From JAMWDF01 sp964645405 (GTDB taxonomy: Bacteria > Ratteibacteria > UBA8468 > B48-G9 > DSTR01), in assembly GCA_964645405.1 (NCBI GenBank), contig CAZYCA010000016.1:186001-250000 (forward strand): a stretch of 64,000 nt of DNA. The letters are read 5' to 3'. A model generated the notes under the pieces. It was not told the DNA's origin. It made no database searches and saw only the letters and a list, made by a program, of their open reading frames with translations. The position numbers and the translations under genes were made by a program. The stretch's first letter is position 1, and each line of letters opens with the position of its first letter. Positions 1 through 9,088 of the stretch are shown here, piece after piece.

Positions 1-950
1 TTGTTATTCCCCTGGCAGGAGTTTTTTGTTCCCGCTTTCCTTTAAGGAAGATTTTGCCCAATTTGCTGCTGGTTCTGGGAGCCTTTACTGCCAGTTTTAT
101 CCTCACTAATCCTTACTTTATTTTAACCTTTCCCGAGCCGCTGATTGATTTAGGACAGCATACAGGCCGCTCTTTTGAAGGAAGGTTTTATCTTCAGGCT
201 CTGGTTGCCGGTCTGGGCTGGCCACTCTGTGCTTTTTTGACGATAGGTTTTTCCGGAAGTTTTCTTATTCTGCTTTCTAAGGGAACAAAAGAAAGAAAAT
301 ATCTAACTTTATTGTTTTTCTGGACTGTTTTCTTCTTCCTGTTTCTTTCCTGCTTTTCCAAAAACTTCGCCCGGTACCTGCTTCCGCTGGTCCCTTCTCT
401 GGTTTTGATTGGTATCCGGGGCTGGGAAATGCTTTTACTCAATAGAAAAGGTATTCCGGGGAAAAAGATTTTTTCGGCCATTTTATCTCTGGTGGCAGCA
501 AGCACAATTTTTTTTGGTCTCGCCTATCTTTCTCTTTTTCTTAAAGAAAATGTTCGTTTCAGGGCAGGCGTCTGGATGAAGCAAAACCTTCCGTCGGGAT
601 GTGAGTTAGGCGTAACAGAAGTTCCCTGGCAGTTCCAGATGCCAGATTTCAATCCGCAGCACTTTCATTTAATACTCTGTGGCTATGACAGCAAAAAGTT
701 GCAGAGATTAAAACCGGAATACTTTATTCTTTCCTCTTTTCAGGCACCTGTAGCACCTTTTCCACTGAAGCTAAATAAAGAAAAAGTTATTTTCTGGGAA
801 GAATTCAACGCTTCAGGCTGGTACCAACCTCTAAAGGTATTCCAGGTAAAGGCTTCCTTTCTTGGTTTAGACTTCCAACCAGAAAAGTTGCCTGAAGATT
901 TGATTTATCTTAACCCCACCATTGTTATTTTCCAGAGAGTGCGACCATGA
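1..950 (+). CDS. C-terminal part of a polytopic membrane protein, probably a GT-C glycosyltransferase (partial)
   Basis: The frame is open from the window edge (first full codon at base 3), so the 5' end lies outside and no start can be chosen. About 315 residues are visible. The first half has four or five hydrophobic segments, and the segment containing FARYLLPLVPSLVLI resembles the arginine/proline-rich loop before a membrane helix in GT39/ArnT-type dolichyl-phosphate-mannose or undecaprenyl-sugar transferases. The last ~130 residues are a mostly soluble domain, as in those families where it faces the periplasm. The function would be transfer of a lipid-linked sugar outside the cytoplasmic membrane, but the catalytic N-terminal loop is not in the window, so this is inferred from overall shape. 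Its stop overlaps the queA start by 4 bases (ATGA), so it probably shares that transcript. Confidence 0.55.
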   Translation, partial: VIPLAGVFCSRFPLRKILPNLLLVLGAFTASFILTNPYFILTFPEPLIDLGQHTGRSFEGRFYLQALVAGLGWPLCAFLTIGFSGSFLILLSKGTKERKYLTLLFFWTVFFFLFLSCFSKNFARYLLPLVPSLVLIGIRGWEMLLLNRKGIPGKKIFSAILSLVAASTIFFGLAYLSLFLKENVRFRAGVWMKQNLPSGCELGVTEVPWQFQMPDFNPQHFHLILCGYDSKKLQRLKPEYFILSSFQAPVAPFPLKLNKEKVIFWEEFNASGWYQPLKVFQVKASFLGLDFQPEKLPEDLIYLNPTIVIFQRVRP

Positions 951-1945
951 AAGGTGTTTTTTCTTACACTTTACCAGAAGGGTTGATTGCTCAATATCCA
1001 CTTCCTGAACGGGATAAAGCCAGGCTGATGGTTGTTGACAGGAAGAAAGGGTCTATAGAACATGCTATTTTTTGCCAGCTTTCTGACTATCTGCAGAAAG
1101 GAGACCTGCTGGTGCTGAATGATGCCAGGGTCATTCCAGCAAGATTACGTGCCCGGAAAACAACAGGAGGAAAACTGGAAGTCTTTCTTTTGAAAAAAAG
1201 AGAACCGAAAATCTGGGAAGTGCTTTTACGGGGACGGGCCCGGGAAGGACAGGAATTTTCCATTGGCAAGCTTAAAGGGAGGGTTATTCAGAAAACAGAC
1301 TGCGGTTTCTGGCTGGTAGAATTGGAGGTTGATAAAGAATCCAGTCTTTACCAGCTGGGCGAGATACCTTTGCCACCTTATATCAAAAGGCCAGCAGAAG
1401 AGAAAGACAGGTATGACTATCAGACTGTTTACGCCAGTAAAAACGGCGCTGTGGCGGCGCCAACAGCTGGATTGCATTTTACCGGAGAACTCCTGGTTCA
1501 TCTTCAGAAACAGGGAATAGGCATTTGTTTTTTAACCTTGTATATAGGCTGGGCTTCTTTTCGTCTGTTGAAGAAAGAGGAAAAGAATGAAGTACCAGGA
1601 GAAACATTTCACATTCCTGAGGAAACAGCTGCCACTATTAACCTGGTGAGAAAAAAAGGCGGAAGGATTATAGCGGTTGGTACCAGTACTGTCAGGGCGC
1701 TGGAAAGTTCAGTGGTTTCAGGTGAGATTGTTGCCGGGCAGAAGGAAACTTTTCTTTTTATTCAACCCGGCTTTAACTTTTCCGTAGTGAATGGACTGAT
1801 TACAAATTTTCATCTGCCCGGATCCACTCACCTGACTTTAGTTTGTGCGTTTGGGGGAAGCAATTTACTGGAAAAGGCATACCAGGAAGCGGTAGAAAAC
1901 AGATACCGGTTTTATTCCTATGGCGATGCGATGCTGATTTTGTAA
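947..1945 (+). CDS. queA: S-adenosylmethionine:tRNA ribosyltransferase-isomerase QueA
   Basis: Cytoplasmic enzyme that transfers and isomerises the ribosyl part of SAM onto 7-aminomethyl-7-deazaguanine in tRNA, giving epoxyqueuosine at position 34. The 332-residue protein covers the usual family length. It shows the family opening (FSYTLPEGLIAQYPLPERD), the LNDARVIPARL block near residue 60, AAPTAGLHFT in the middle and the C-terminal ITNFHLPGSTH motif. The start is the ATG inside the ATGA overlap with the preceding gene. tgt follows after 23 bases, so the two queuosine steps are adjacent. I see no riboswitch upstream. Confidence 0.97.
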   Translation: MKGVFSYTLPEGLIAQYPLPERDKARLMVVDRKKGSIEHAIFCQLSDYLQKGDLLVLNDARVIPARLRARKTTGGKLEVFLLKKREPKIWEVLLRGRAREGQEFSIGKLKGRVIQKTDCGFWLVELEVDKESSLYQLGEIPLPPYIKRPAEEKDRYDYQTVYASKNGAVAAPTAGLHFTGELLVHLQKQGIGICFLTLYIGWASFRLLKKEEKNEVPGETFHIPEETAATINLVRKKGGRIIAVGTSTVRALESSVVSGEIVAGQKETFLFIQPGFNFSVVNGLITNFHLPGSTHLTLVCAFGGSNLLEKAYQEAVENRYRFYSYGDAMLIL

Positions 1946-1968
1946 GGGGAACTACCCGGGAGAAGATA

Positions 1969-3075
1969 ATGAATTTTCAATTGCTGGTTAGAGATAGTAA
2001 AACGCAGGCCAGAACAGGGCTTTTGACTACAGTCCATGGTGTGGTGGGAACTCCGGCATTCATGCCGGTAGCAACCAATGCTACGGTGAAAACCCTTTCC
2101 TGGGAGGAACTGGAAGAGATGGGAGTGCAGATTGTCATTGCCAACACCTACCATCTCTGTCAGCGTCCAGGAGTAGAAGTTGTGGAAAAAGCCGGTGGTC
2201 TGCATCAGTTTACAGGCTGGCAGAGGGTTCTGGCTACAGATAGTGGCGGTTTCCAGATTTTCAGTCTGGAAAATGTGAAAATTTCTGAAAACGAGGTTGT
2301 TTTCCAGAGTCAGGAAGACGGAAGCAGGCAAATTTTTACTCCTGAAAAGGTGATGGAAGTTCAAAGGCGTCTGGGGGCTGACCTGGTAATGGCTTTTGAC
2401 TACTGTCCCAGAAGCTGGGATGACCCCCGGGAAATATCCCTGAGTACAGAAGTTACTATTCGCTGGGCCAGGCAATGTCGGCAGGCGAGGTTAAATCCAG
2501 AGCAGTGGCTTTTTGGGATTGTCCAGGGAGGCACAGATTCTAATTTGCGGTCAAGCTGTACCGAAGCATTGAAGGCAATGGATTTTGATGGTTACGCCAT
2601 CGGAGGATTGTCTCTGGGGGAGCCTTTTGAGAAAACAAGAGAAATAGTTTCTCTGGTAGCCGGATTGTTGCCATATGAGAAAATGCGTTATTTTATGGGT
2701 TTAGGCTATCCCTGGCAGATTGTGGAGATGGTGGCTTTAGGGATAGATTTATTTGACTGTGCCCTGCCCACGCATATTGCACGCAATGGTTCTGCTCTTA
2801 CCAGCAAGGGAAAAATTAATATAAAGGCGGGAAGGTATCAAAGGAATTTTCAACCCCTGGATAGCAGCTGTAACTGTTTTGTCTGCCGCAGGTATTCCAG
2901 GGCTTATCTGCGCCACCTTTTTAACAGAAAGGAGATTTTAGGTCTGCGCTTAACCTCCTATCATAACCTTTATTTTATGAACAAGTTTATGCAGCAGGTT
3001 CGGCAGGCAATAGCAGAGGGAAAGTTTGCTCAGTTGAGAGAAACGATAAGAAAGGAGTATAATAATGCCAGCTGA
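1969..3075 (+). CDS. tgt: queuine tRNA-ribosyltransferase (tRNA-guanine transglycosylase)
   Basis: Exchanges guanine-34 of GUN-anticodon tRNAs for preQ1, the step before QueA. I start it at the ATG at 1969 (368 residues, family size). The frame is open further upstream into queA, but that extension does not resemble the family. Visible residues: the general-acid Asp91 in ATDSGGFQIFSL, GIVQGGTD, the nucleophile Asp263 in LFDCALPTHIARNG, and the zinc site Cys301, Cys303, Cys306 and His332 (CNCFVC then SYHNL). The usual Arg of the PTR-ARNG motif is His here. It lies directly downstream of queA and upstream of yajC, the classic queA-tgt-yajC order. Confidence 0.97.
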   Translation: MNFQLLVRDSKTQARTGLLTTVHGVVGTPAFMPVATNATVKTLSWEELEEMGVQIVIANTYHLCQRPGVEVVEKAGGLHQFTGWQRVLATDSGGFQIFSLENVKISENEVVFQSQEDGSRQIFTPEKVMEVQRRLGADLVMAFDYCPRSWDDPREISLSTEVTIRWARQCRQARLNPEQWLFGIVQGGTDSNLRSSCTEALKAMDFDGYAIGGLSLGEPFEKTREIVSLVAGLLPYEKMRYFMGLGYPWQIVEMVALGIDLFDCALPTHIARNGSALTSKGKINIKAGRYQRNFQPLDSSCNCFVCRRYSRAYLRHLFNRKEILGLRLTSYHNLYFMNKFMQQVRQAIAEGKFAQLRETIRKEYNNAS

Positions 3076-3141
3076 TAGTATTCTTTTTTTCTTTTTGAGG
3101 TCAAAAATAGAAGGATAGCTCGTTAACCTGAAGGAGGCTAT

Positions 3142-3477
3142 ATGGAAGGTTTAATCTGGGCGCAGGGTGTTACCGGCAGCACACCAGTACCAGCACCATC
3201 ACCTTTTGGTATGCTTTTACCGTTTATACTAATTCTCTTTGTTTTCTACTTTCTTGTTCTTCTGCCACAGCAGAAAAAGCAGAAAGAGCATAAGAAGATG
3301 CTGGATGAACTCAAGGTGGGAGATAAAGTTGTCACTGTAGGCGGCATTGTAGGCGAGGTGGAAAAATTGAAAGAAAATGTAGTTACTGTCAAAGTGAGAG
3401 AGGGAATAAGTATAGATTTTCTGAGGAATGCTATTTCTCAGGTAGTCAGGCAGGAAACAGCCAGCAAGGAAAAATGA
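3142..3477 (+). CDS. yajC: Sec translocon accessory protein YajC
   Basis: Small single-pass inner-membrane protein that associates with SecDF/SecYEG. The 111-residue product has a short N-terminus, one strongly hydrophobic helix at about residues 14-38 (MLLPFILILFVFYFLVLLP), then the family motif QQKKQKEHKKMLDELKVGDK and VTVGGIVG. The start has a good ribosome site (AAGGAGG about 6 bases before ATG). It follows tgt after 66 bases, as in many bacteria, but secD and secF, which usually come next, are absent here. larC overlaps its stop by 4 bases. Confidence 0.95.
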   Translation: MEGLIWAQGVTGSTPVPAPSPFGMLLPFILILFVFYFLVLLPQQKKQKEHKKMLDELKVGDKVVTVGGIVGEVEKLKENVVTVKVREGISIDFLRNAISQVVRQETASKEK

Positions 3478-4637
3478 GGAGTTTATATTTTCAAGTTCAG
3501 AATGGATGCGCCGGGGATATGCTGGTGGCTTCCTTGCTGGACGTCGGTTTATCGCTTGCGGAGCTGAAAAGGGAACTGGAAAGAATTCCACTTAGCGGTT
3601 ATCATCTTAAGGTTTCCCGGGTGAAAAGACCGACTGATTTCGGTCATCACATTGAAGCTACGGTTTTCCGGGTAGTCCCGAAGAGTTCCTGGAAGGATAA
3701 AACTTCTTACCGGGAGATTGTGCAGACCATAGAGAAAAGTAGTTTGCTTCAGAGCCAGAAGGACCGACTGAAAAAAATTCTGGGGATTTTAGCCCGCGCA
3801 GAAGCAGATATCCACGGAGAAAAAGTATCTGAATTACACTTTCATCAGATTGGACAGGTAGATGCTTTAGTGGAAATGTCCGCTGTGGTAATCGGGATAG
3901 ACTTGCTTCAGGTGGAAGAAGTCAGCTGTAGTAGTATAGGAGTTGCCGAGCCATCCCCGGCGACAGCAGAGGTATTGAAAGGGATGCCTACGGTTGTTCA
4001 CGGTGTTCCTTATGAAATAACTACTCCGACAGGGGCGGCTATCTTACGCGGGCTATGTCCGCTGGCTGGAAAACCGGTGACTATGAATCTGGAGGCTACC
4101 GGGTATGGAGCAGGTCAGAGAGCAGAACCCGCCCCTAATGTGGTCCAGGTTTTATTGGGTGGCAGGGTTGCGGAATCACCGGTGGCAGTATTAGAGACAA
4201 ACATTGATGATATGAATCCGGTGTTTTTTGAAGTATTGATGGAGAGGCTTTTTAAGGCTGGAGCACTGGATGTTTCACTTTTCCCCGGTCAGGGAAAAAA
4301 AAGCAGGCCAGTTTTTCAGCTACAGGTAATCAGTCGTCCGCAGCATCTGGAGAGAATCTGTGAGATTATTTTTGCTGAAAGTACAACGCTGGGGGTGAGA
4401 TTCCGTCTGGAAAACCGGCTTGTGCTGGAACGAAGGATGGAAAAAATCAGTACTGCCTGGGGAGAAATTCCGGTGAAGTTTAGTTTCTGGAGAGGTCAGG
4501 TGGTGAACTTTGCCCCAGAGTATGAAGCCTGTAAGAAGGTAGCAGGAGAGTTTGGCTTGCCTTTGAAAGAAGTTTATACCGAGGTCATTGCTTGGTGTAA
4601 GCAGGATTTGAAGAAGAAGAAATTTATTCTACCATGA
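3474..4637 (+). CDS. larC: nickel-pincer cofactor cyclometallase LarC (DUF111 family)
   Basis: LarC inserts nickel into pyridinium-3,5-bisthiocarboxylic acid mononucleotide to form the nickel-pincer cofactor of lactate racemase and related LarA enzymes. The 387-residue product is one uninterrupted frame, unlike the split larC1/larC2 form known from some lactobacilli. Family blocks: CAGDMLVASLLDVG near the N-terminus, ETNIDDMNPVFFEVLMERL and ALDVSLFPGQGKKSRP in the second half. The normally aspartate/serine-rich opening (DCFSGISGDM) is altered here to QNGCAGDM. No larA, larB or larE is in the window, so the client enzyme is unknown. It overlaps both neighbours by 4 bases. Confidence 0.9.
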   Translation: MRSLYFQVQNGCAGDMLVASLLDVGLSLAELKRELERIPLSGYHLKVSRVKRPTDFGHHIEATVFRVVPKSSWKDKTSYREIVQTIEKSSLLQSQKDRLKKILGILARAEADIHGEKVSELHFHQIGQVDALVEMSAVVIGIDLLQVEEVSCSSIGVAEPSPATAEVLKGMPTVVHGVPYEITTPTGAAILRGLCPLAGKPVTMNLEATGYGAGQRAEPAPNVVQVLLGGRVAESPVAVLETNIDDMNPVFFEVLMERLFKAGALDVSLFPGQGKKSRPVFQLQVISRPQHLERICEIIFAESTTLGVRFRLENRLVLERRMEKISTAWGEIPVKFSFWRGQVVNFAPEYEACKKVAGEFGLPLKEVYTEVIAWCKQDLKKKKFILP

Positions 4638-4936
4638 TTGTCGGCGCGCTGGAACTGGAAATTTTTATACCGGGTAGTGGTTCTTTGAAGGATAAGAGAA
4701 AAGTTGTTAAGTCCCTGTGTGATAGAATTCGCTCCAGATTCAATGTTTCGGTGGCAGAGATTGATTTTCAGGACAAATGGCAGCGGGCTGTTCTGGGGGT
4801 ATCGGCAACGAACAGTATGATGAGTGAAATTGAAGACATATTTTACAGAATCAGGGATATTTTTGAAGAACAGGCTGACTGCCTGGTTACTTCTGAGAAA
4901 AAACATTTCTTTAAAACAGAGACTGAATTGACATGA
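4634..4936 (+). CDS. DUF503 (YlxP-like) protein
   Basis: A 100-residue protein of the DUF503 family, for which no enzyme activity is established. YlxP-type members often sit beside translation genes such as infB and rbfA. The family features seen are the first beta strand with a short loop, SLKDKRKVVKSLCDRIRSRFNVSVAEI, and the conserved aromatic/Asp region FQDKWQRAVLGVSATN. The start ATG overlaps the larC stop (ATGA), and its own stop overlaps the valS start, so it is translated as part of the same message. Its place just before a tRNA synthetase fits the translation-linked context. Confidence 0.85.
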   Translation: MIVGALELEIFIPGSGSLKDKRKVVKSLCDRIRSRFNVSVAEIDFQDKWQRAVLGVSATNSMMSEIEDIFYRIRDIFEEQADCLVTSEKKHFFKTETELT

Positions 4937-7593
4937 ATATTTTTCCCTCGCAGTATTCCCCTGGTGAGATAGAACAGGAGATTTACCATCTCTGGGAAAG
5001 TAGTGGATGTTTTACGCCCAAGGAAGATGGAACGAGCCGTCCTTATGTGATTGTTATTCCGCCACCAAATATCACCGGCTTTCTGCATATGGGACACGCT
5101 TTGAACAATACTATTCAGGATATTCTTATCAGATGGCGGCGTATGCAGGGTTATGATGCTTTGTGGGTTCCAGGTACTGACCATGCTGGTATTGCCACGC
5201 AGAATGTGGTGGAAAAGGAATTAGCCAGAAAGGGCCTGAGCAGGAAAGCTCTCGGCAGGGAAGCTTTTATTGCCGAAGTCTGGCGGTGGCGGGAAACTTA
5301 CGGTTTGCGGATAATTTCGCAGTTGAAAAGATTAGGTGCTTCCTGTGACTGGAGCCGCTTACGATTTACAATGGACCCGATGCTTTCCCGGGCAGTCCTG
5401 GAAGCCTTTGTGCATCTTTATAGAAAGGATTTAATTTATCGCGGTCGAAGAATTATCCACTGGTGTCCGAGATGTACCACTGCTTTAGCTGATGAAGAAG
5501 TAGAATACAGAGAAGAAAATGGATTTCTTTACACTATCAGTTATCCTGTAGTTGGTGGTGGTTTTATCCAGGTTGCTACCACCAGGCCAGAGACAATGTT
5601 AGGGGATACAGCAGTAGCTGTCCATCCCCAGGACCCCCGTTACAGAAAACTTATCGGTCAGAAGGTCCAGTTACCATTTGTCCAGCGCATTATCCCGATT
5701 ATCGCTGATGATTCTGTAGACATGGATTTTGGAACAGGGGCTGTTAAGGTTACACCCAGCCATGATGCTAACGATTTTATCCTGGGAGAAAAGCACGGTT
5801 TAGGTTTTGTGACTGTGATGACGCCGGAAGGAAAGATGAATCACCATGCCGGTCCCTGGGCAGGCAAGGACCGTTTTGTATGCCGGCAGGAACTGTTGGA
5901 AGCTCTCAAGGAGAAAAACCTTCTGGTAAAGGGGGAACCATACCTGCACCGGATTGGGCACTGCTACCGTTGTGATACTGTGGTAGAACCATATCTTTCA
6001 GAGCAGTGGTTTGTGAGGATGGGCCCTCTGGCTAAGCCAGCCATAGAAGCAGCAGAACAGGGCAGACTGAAATTCTATCCGGAAAGATGGAAAAAGGTCT
6101 ATTTGAACTGGCTGTACAACATTAAAGACTGGTGTATCAGCAGGCAAATCTGGTGGGGACATAGAATTCCGGTCTGGTACTGTGAGAACAAAGATTGTCC
6201 TCCTATTGTTCAGCAGCAGCTGGTAGAACGTTGTGAAAACTGCGGCAGCTTGAATCTCCGGCAGGATGAGGATGTGCTGGATACCTGGTTTTCTTCCTGG
6301 TTGTGGCCTTTTTCCGTTTTCGGCTGGCCGGAGAAAACAAGAGACCTGACTATTTTTTATCCTACTGATACCCTGGTGACTGCCCAGGAGATACTCTTCT
6401 TCTGGGTGGCGCGGATGGTAATGGCTGGACTGGAGTTCACAGGAAAAATTCCCTTTGAAAATATTTATATCCATGGTACTGTCAGGGACAAAACCGGTCG
6501 TAAGATGAGCAAGTCTCTTGGGAATGCCATTGACCCGGTGGAAATCATTGAAGTCTACGGAGCAGATAGTCTGCGCTTCAGCCTTATTTCCATGGCTTCT
6601 GCCGGTCAGGATGTTTTTCTCTCTCCTTCTTTTTATCTGAAGGGACGCAACTTCAATAACAAACTGTGGAATGCAGCGCGATTTATTCTTCTGCAGGCCA
6701 GGCAGCACAACCTAGGAAAGGTAGTCTGCCAGGATGACAGGAAAAACTGGCAGTTAACTGACCGCTGGATTTTTTCCCTTCTGAACAAAACAGTTGCCCA
6801 GGTGGAGACAAACCTGGAGGAGTTCCGATTAAATGAGGCACTGAACAGGCTTTATGACTTCTTCTGGCACACTTTCTGTGACTGGTACATAGAGATTGCT
6901 AAACTGAGCCAGACTGAAGAAGTTCTTGTTTCTGTAAAACTACCGGTGCTGCTGCAGGTTCTAAAAGTTTGTTTACAGTGTCTTCACCCTTTCATTCCTT
7001 TCGTTACCGAGAGAATCTGGCAGCTATTAGGTGAGTATCTAAAGCTGGACAGTTCCATACTGGCAGTAAGTCGCTGGCCGGGGAAAGAAGAATTTTCTGA
7101 CCCGGAGGCAGAAAAGATAATGGAAGGAGTGAGGGAAGCAGTGACCATGATAAGGGATTTAAAGACCAGATTCCATCTGCCTTTAAAAAAGAAGCTGGAC
7201 TGCTTTTATTCTGGTCCGGCTCTTTCCGGAGAAGTCAGGATGATAATTATTGCCCTCGGTGGGCTAACGGACCTTTTCCCCTGGCAGGATTCCAGGGTGG
7301 AGCAAGAAAATCTTTTTGTCAGAAATCTTTCCCTGGGCAAATTTGGTATTTCTCTTAAAGGGACGATGGATTTTCTGGTGGAAAAAAAGAGGCTTTCTGA
7401 AGAAAAAGAAGAGTTAAGAGAATATCTGGAAAAAGTTGGGAGAAAGCTGAAAGACGAAGATTTTCTCTCCCGGGCGCCAGCAGATGTTGTGGAAGCAGAA
7501 AAAGAAAAGGAAAGGGAGTTACGGATTAAGATAGAGAAGATAGAAGAAGATATTGCCTTTCTGGAAAAAGCTCTAAGACAGGAAACAAAGTGA
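4933..7593 (+). CDS. valS: valine-tRNA ligase
   Basis: Class I aminoacyl-tRNA synthetase charging tRNA-Val. The 886-residue product is full length. The ATP-binding HIGH motif appears as HMGH at residues 52-55 after PPPNITG, and KMSKS lies at 524-528. An editing (CP1) domain lies between them, with TTRPETMLGDTAVAVHP. A cysteine pattern near residues 415-440 (CENKDC then CENCG) may bind zinc. The anticodon-binding helical domain follows, and the last ~65 residues are a charged coiled coil, as in bacterial ValRS. The ATG overlaps the upstream stop by 4 bases. Confidence 0.97.
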   Translation: MNIFPSQYSPGEIEQEIYHLWESSGCFTPKEDGTSRPYVIVIPPPNITGFLHMGHALNNTIQDILIRWRRMQGYDALWVPGTDHAGIATQNVVEKELARKGLSRKALGREAFIAEVWRWRETYGLRIISQLKRLGASCDWSRLRFTMDPMLSRAVLEAFVHLYRKDLIYRGRRIIHWCPRCTTALADEEVEYREENGFLYTISYPVVGGGFIQVATTRPETMLGDTAVAVHPQDPRYRKLIGQKVQLPFVQRIIPIIADDSVDMDFGTGAVKVTPSHDANDFILGEKHGLGFVTVMTPEGKMNHHAGPWAGKDRFVCRQELLEALKEKNLLVKGEPYLHRIGHCYRCDTVVEPYLSEQWFVRMGPLAKPAIEAAEQGRLKFYPERWKKVYLNWLYNIKDWCISRQIWWGHRIPVWYCENKDCPPIVQQQLVERCENCGSLNLRQDEDVLDTWFSSWLWPFSVFGWPEKTRDLTIFYPTDTLVTAQEILFFWVARMVMAGLEFTGKIPFENIYIHGTVRDKTGRKMSKSLGNAIDPVEIIEVYGADSLRFSLISMASAGQDVFLSPSFYLKGRNFNNKLWNAARFILLQARQHNLGKVVCQDDRKNWQLTDRWIFSLLNKTVAQVETNLEEFRLNEALNRLYDFFWHTFCDWYIEIAKLSQTEEVLVSVKLPVLLQVLKVCLQCLHPFIPFVTERIWQLLGEYLKLDSSILAVSRWPGKEEFSDPEAEKIMEGVREAVTMIRDLKTRFHLPLKKKLDCFYSGPALSGEVRMIIIALGGLTDLFPWQDSRVEQENLFVRNLSLGKFGISLKGTMDFLVEKKRLSEEKEELREYLEKVGRKLKDEDFLSRAPADVVEAEKEKERELRIKIEKIEEDIAFLEKALRQETK

Positions 7594-7614
7594 AAACTGT
7601 AACCAGGAGGAAAG

Positions 7615-7938
7615 ATGATAGTTTTCGTTCGTTGCGGTAATACCCAGTTAAAAGTACAGGAAGGAGATACAGTCTCGGTTTTCCCCTTGAAGGGAGTAGA
7701 GGGAAACCAGGTAACGTTGCCGGTGGTAGCAGTTCTGGATGGGGAAAATCTGGTAGTGGAGGAGAAGAAATTGGCTTCCTACAGAGTGAGATGCGAGGTT
7801 TTAGAAATTACAAAAGGGGAAAAAATTTATTCTTTTCGGAAGAAACCGAAAACCGGTTATAAAAGGGGGGTTGGCCATAGAGACAGGCTGATGAAACTGA
7901 AAGTAATCAGGATAGAAAGAAGTGAAACAGATTCATGA
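7615..7938 (+). CDS. rplU: divergent 50S ribosomal protein L21
   Basis: The 107-residue product aligns along its whole length with L21: a short N-terminal strand (MIVFVRCGNTQLKVQEGDTV for the usual MYAVI-GGKQ-V-EGD), GE and VLEI-KGEKI strands, and the basic C-terminal signature KTGYKRGVGHRDRL before a final VIRI strand. L21 binds 23S rRNA domain II. It is unusually divergent: the GGKQ loop reads GNTQ. It is also out of place, because rpmA (L27) and obg, the normal partners, are absent. A good AGGAGG ribosome site precedes the ATG, and hflX starts inside its 3' end. A distant paralogue of L21 remains possible. Confidence 0.78.
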   Translation: MIVFVRCGNTQLKVQEGDTVSVFPLKGVEGNQVTLPVVAVLDGENLVVEEKKLASYRVRCEVLEITKGEKIYSFRKKPKTGYKRGVGHRDRLMKLKVIRIERSETDS

Positions 7939-9088
7939 GATTTTAGGTGGTGGTCTGGCTGGGAGAAGTGCGGTATTGGTAGTACCGGTAGACCGGAAGG
8001 ATGAGCAGGCCGCTTACTCCGCAGAGGAAATGGTAAGACTCTCGCACACTGCGGGAATAAGAGTCCGAGAAACTTTTTCTTTCCGTCTTCATCACATTCA
8101 TCCGGCTACCTATATTGGCGAAGGGAAGGTTACAGAATTGAGAAACCTGTCCGGGAAAGAGAATATTTCTCTCTTTCTCTTTGATACAGATCTTTCACCT
8201 GTCCAGCAGAGAAATCTTGAGCAGCAACTGGGCTGTCCGGTGGTGGATAGAACAGGACTGATTCTGGAGATTTTCGCTCAACATGCCAGAAGCAGTGAAG
8301 GAAAAATTCAGGTGGAGCTGGCTCAGTTGACTTATGCTCTGCCAAGATTAACTGGTCAGGGACTGGCTCTCTCCAGGATTGGCGGCAGATTGGCTGTCAG
8401 GGGTCCTGGAGAAATGAAATTAGAGGTTCAGAGGAGGCATATAACCCAGAGAATACACAGGTTAAACGAAAAAATTAAGGAAATTGAAAAACACCGGCAG
8501 CTTCTCAGACAGGCAAGGAAGCGTAAAGAGTATCCGGTTGTTGCGCTTTTAGGCTATACCAATGTTGGTAAAAGCACCTTATTAAATAGACTGAGTAAAA
8601 GCCAGCTTCTGGTGGCGGACAAGCTTTTTTCCACACTGGACCCGGCTACCAGACTGGTTCATCTCGGGCAGGGAAGCTTCTGTCTGGTGACTGATACTGT
8701 GGGGCTGCTGAATCGCTTACCGCACCATTTGATAGCAGCGTTCAGAGCAACTCTGGAAGAGGTTGCCTTTGCCGACCTTCTCCTCTGTCTTTACGATGTT
8801 TCCAGTCTGGATATCGAGAGGCAGAGAAAAACAACCTTTGAGGTGATCTCCTTGCTTAATCTTAAGACAAAACCCTACCTGGAAGTTTTCAATAAGATTG
8901 ACGCCGTCAAACCTGAGGAAAGGGATGCGCTTGCTTCCAGTTATCCCTCCGGTCTTTTCCTCTCGGCGAAAACAGGCGAAGGAATAGAAATTCTTCGCCA
9001 GATGCTCAGGGAGAACTTGGCCAGTATCCAGGAGTCTGTTACTTCCGAGACAAATTTCACTTACTCCGGCAAACAGGAAAAAGTATGA
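7922..9088 (+). CDS. hflX: ribosome-associated GTPase HflX
   Basis: HflX splits stalled or hibernating 70S ribosomes and belongs to the TRAFAC GTPases. The 388-residue product has the N-terminal HflX domain with YIGEGKV, a basic coiled coil (about residues 165-200), and the G domain: G1 GYTNVGKST (about 211-219), G3 DTVG (about 258) and G4 NKID (about 324). The switch region LDPATRLVHLGQGSFCLVTD follows the family. The start is a GTG that overlaps the rplU 3' end by 17 bases, and the stop overlaps nrnA by 4 bases, so translation is probably coupled. Confidence 0.95.
   Translation: MKQIHEILGGGLAGRSAVLVVPVDRKDEQAAYSAEEMVRLSHTAGIRVRETFSFRLHHIHPATYIGEGKVTELRNLSGKENISLFLFDTDLSPVQQRNLEQQLGCPVVDRTGLILEIFAQHARSSEGKIQVELAQLTYALPRLTGQGLALSRIGGRLAVRGPGEMKLEVQRRHITQRIHRLNEKIKEIEKHRQLLRQARKRKEYPVVALLGYTNVGKSTLLNRLSKSQLLVADKLFSTLDPATRLVHLGQGSFCLVTDTVGLLNRLPHHLIAAFRATLEEVAFADLLLCLYDVSSLDIERQRKTTFEVISLLNLKTKPYLEVFNKIDAVKPEERDALASSYPSGLFLSAKTGEGIEILRQMLRENLASIQESVTSETNFTYSGKQEKV

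Noticed and set aside
194..505. Antisense frame inside the first gene and similar frames opposite or within other genes
   Set aside because: They have no ribosome sites or family resemblance, and they lie fully inside well-supported genes.
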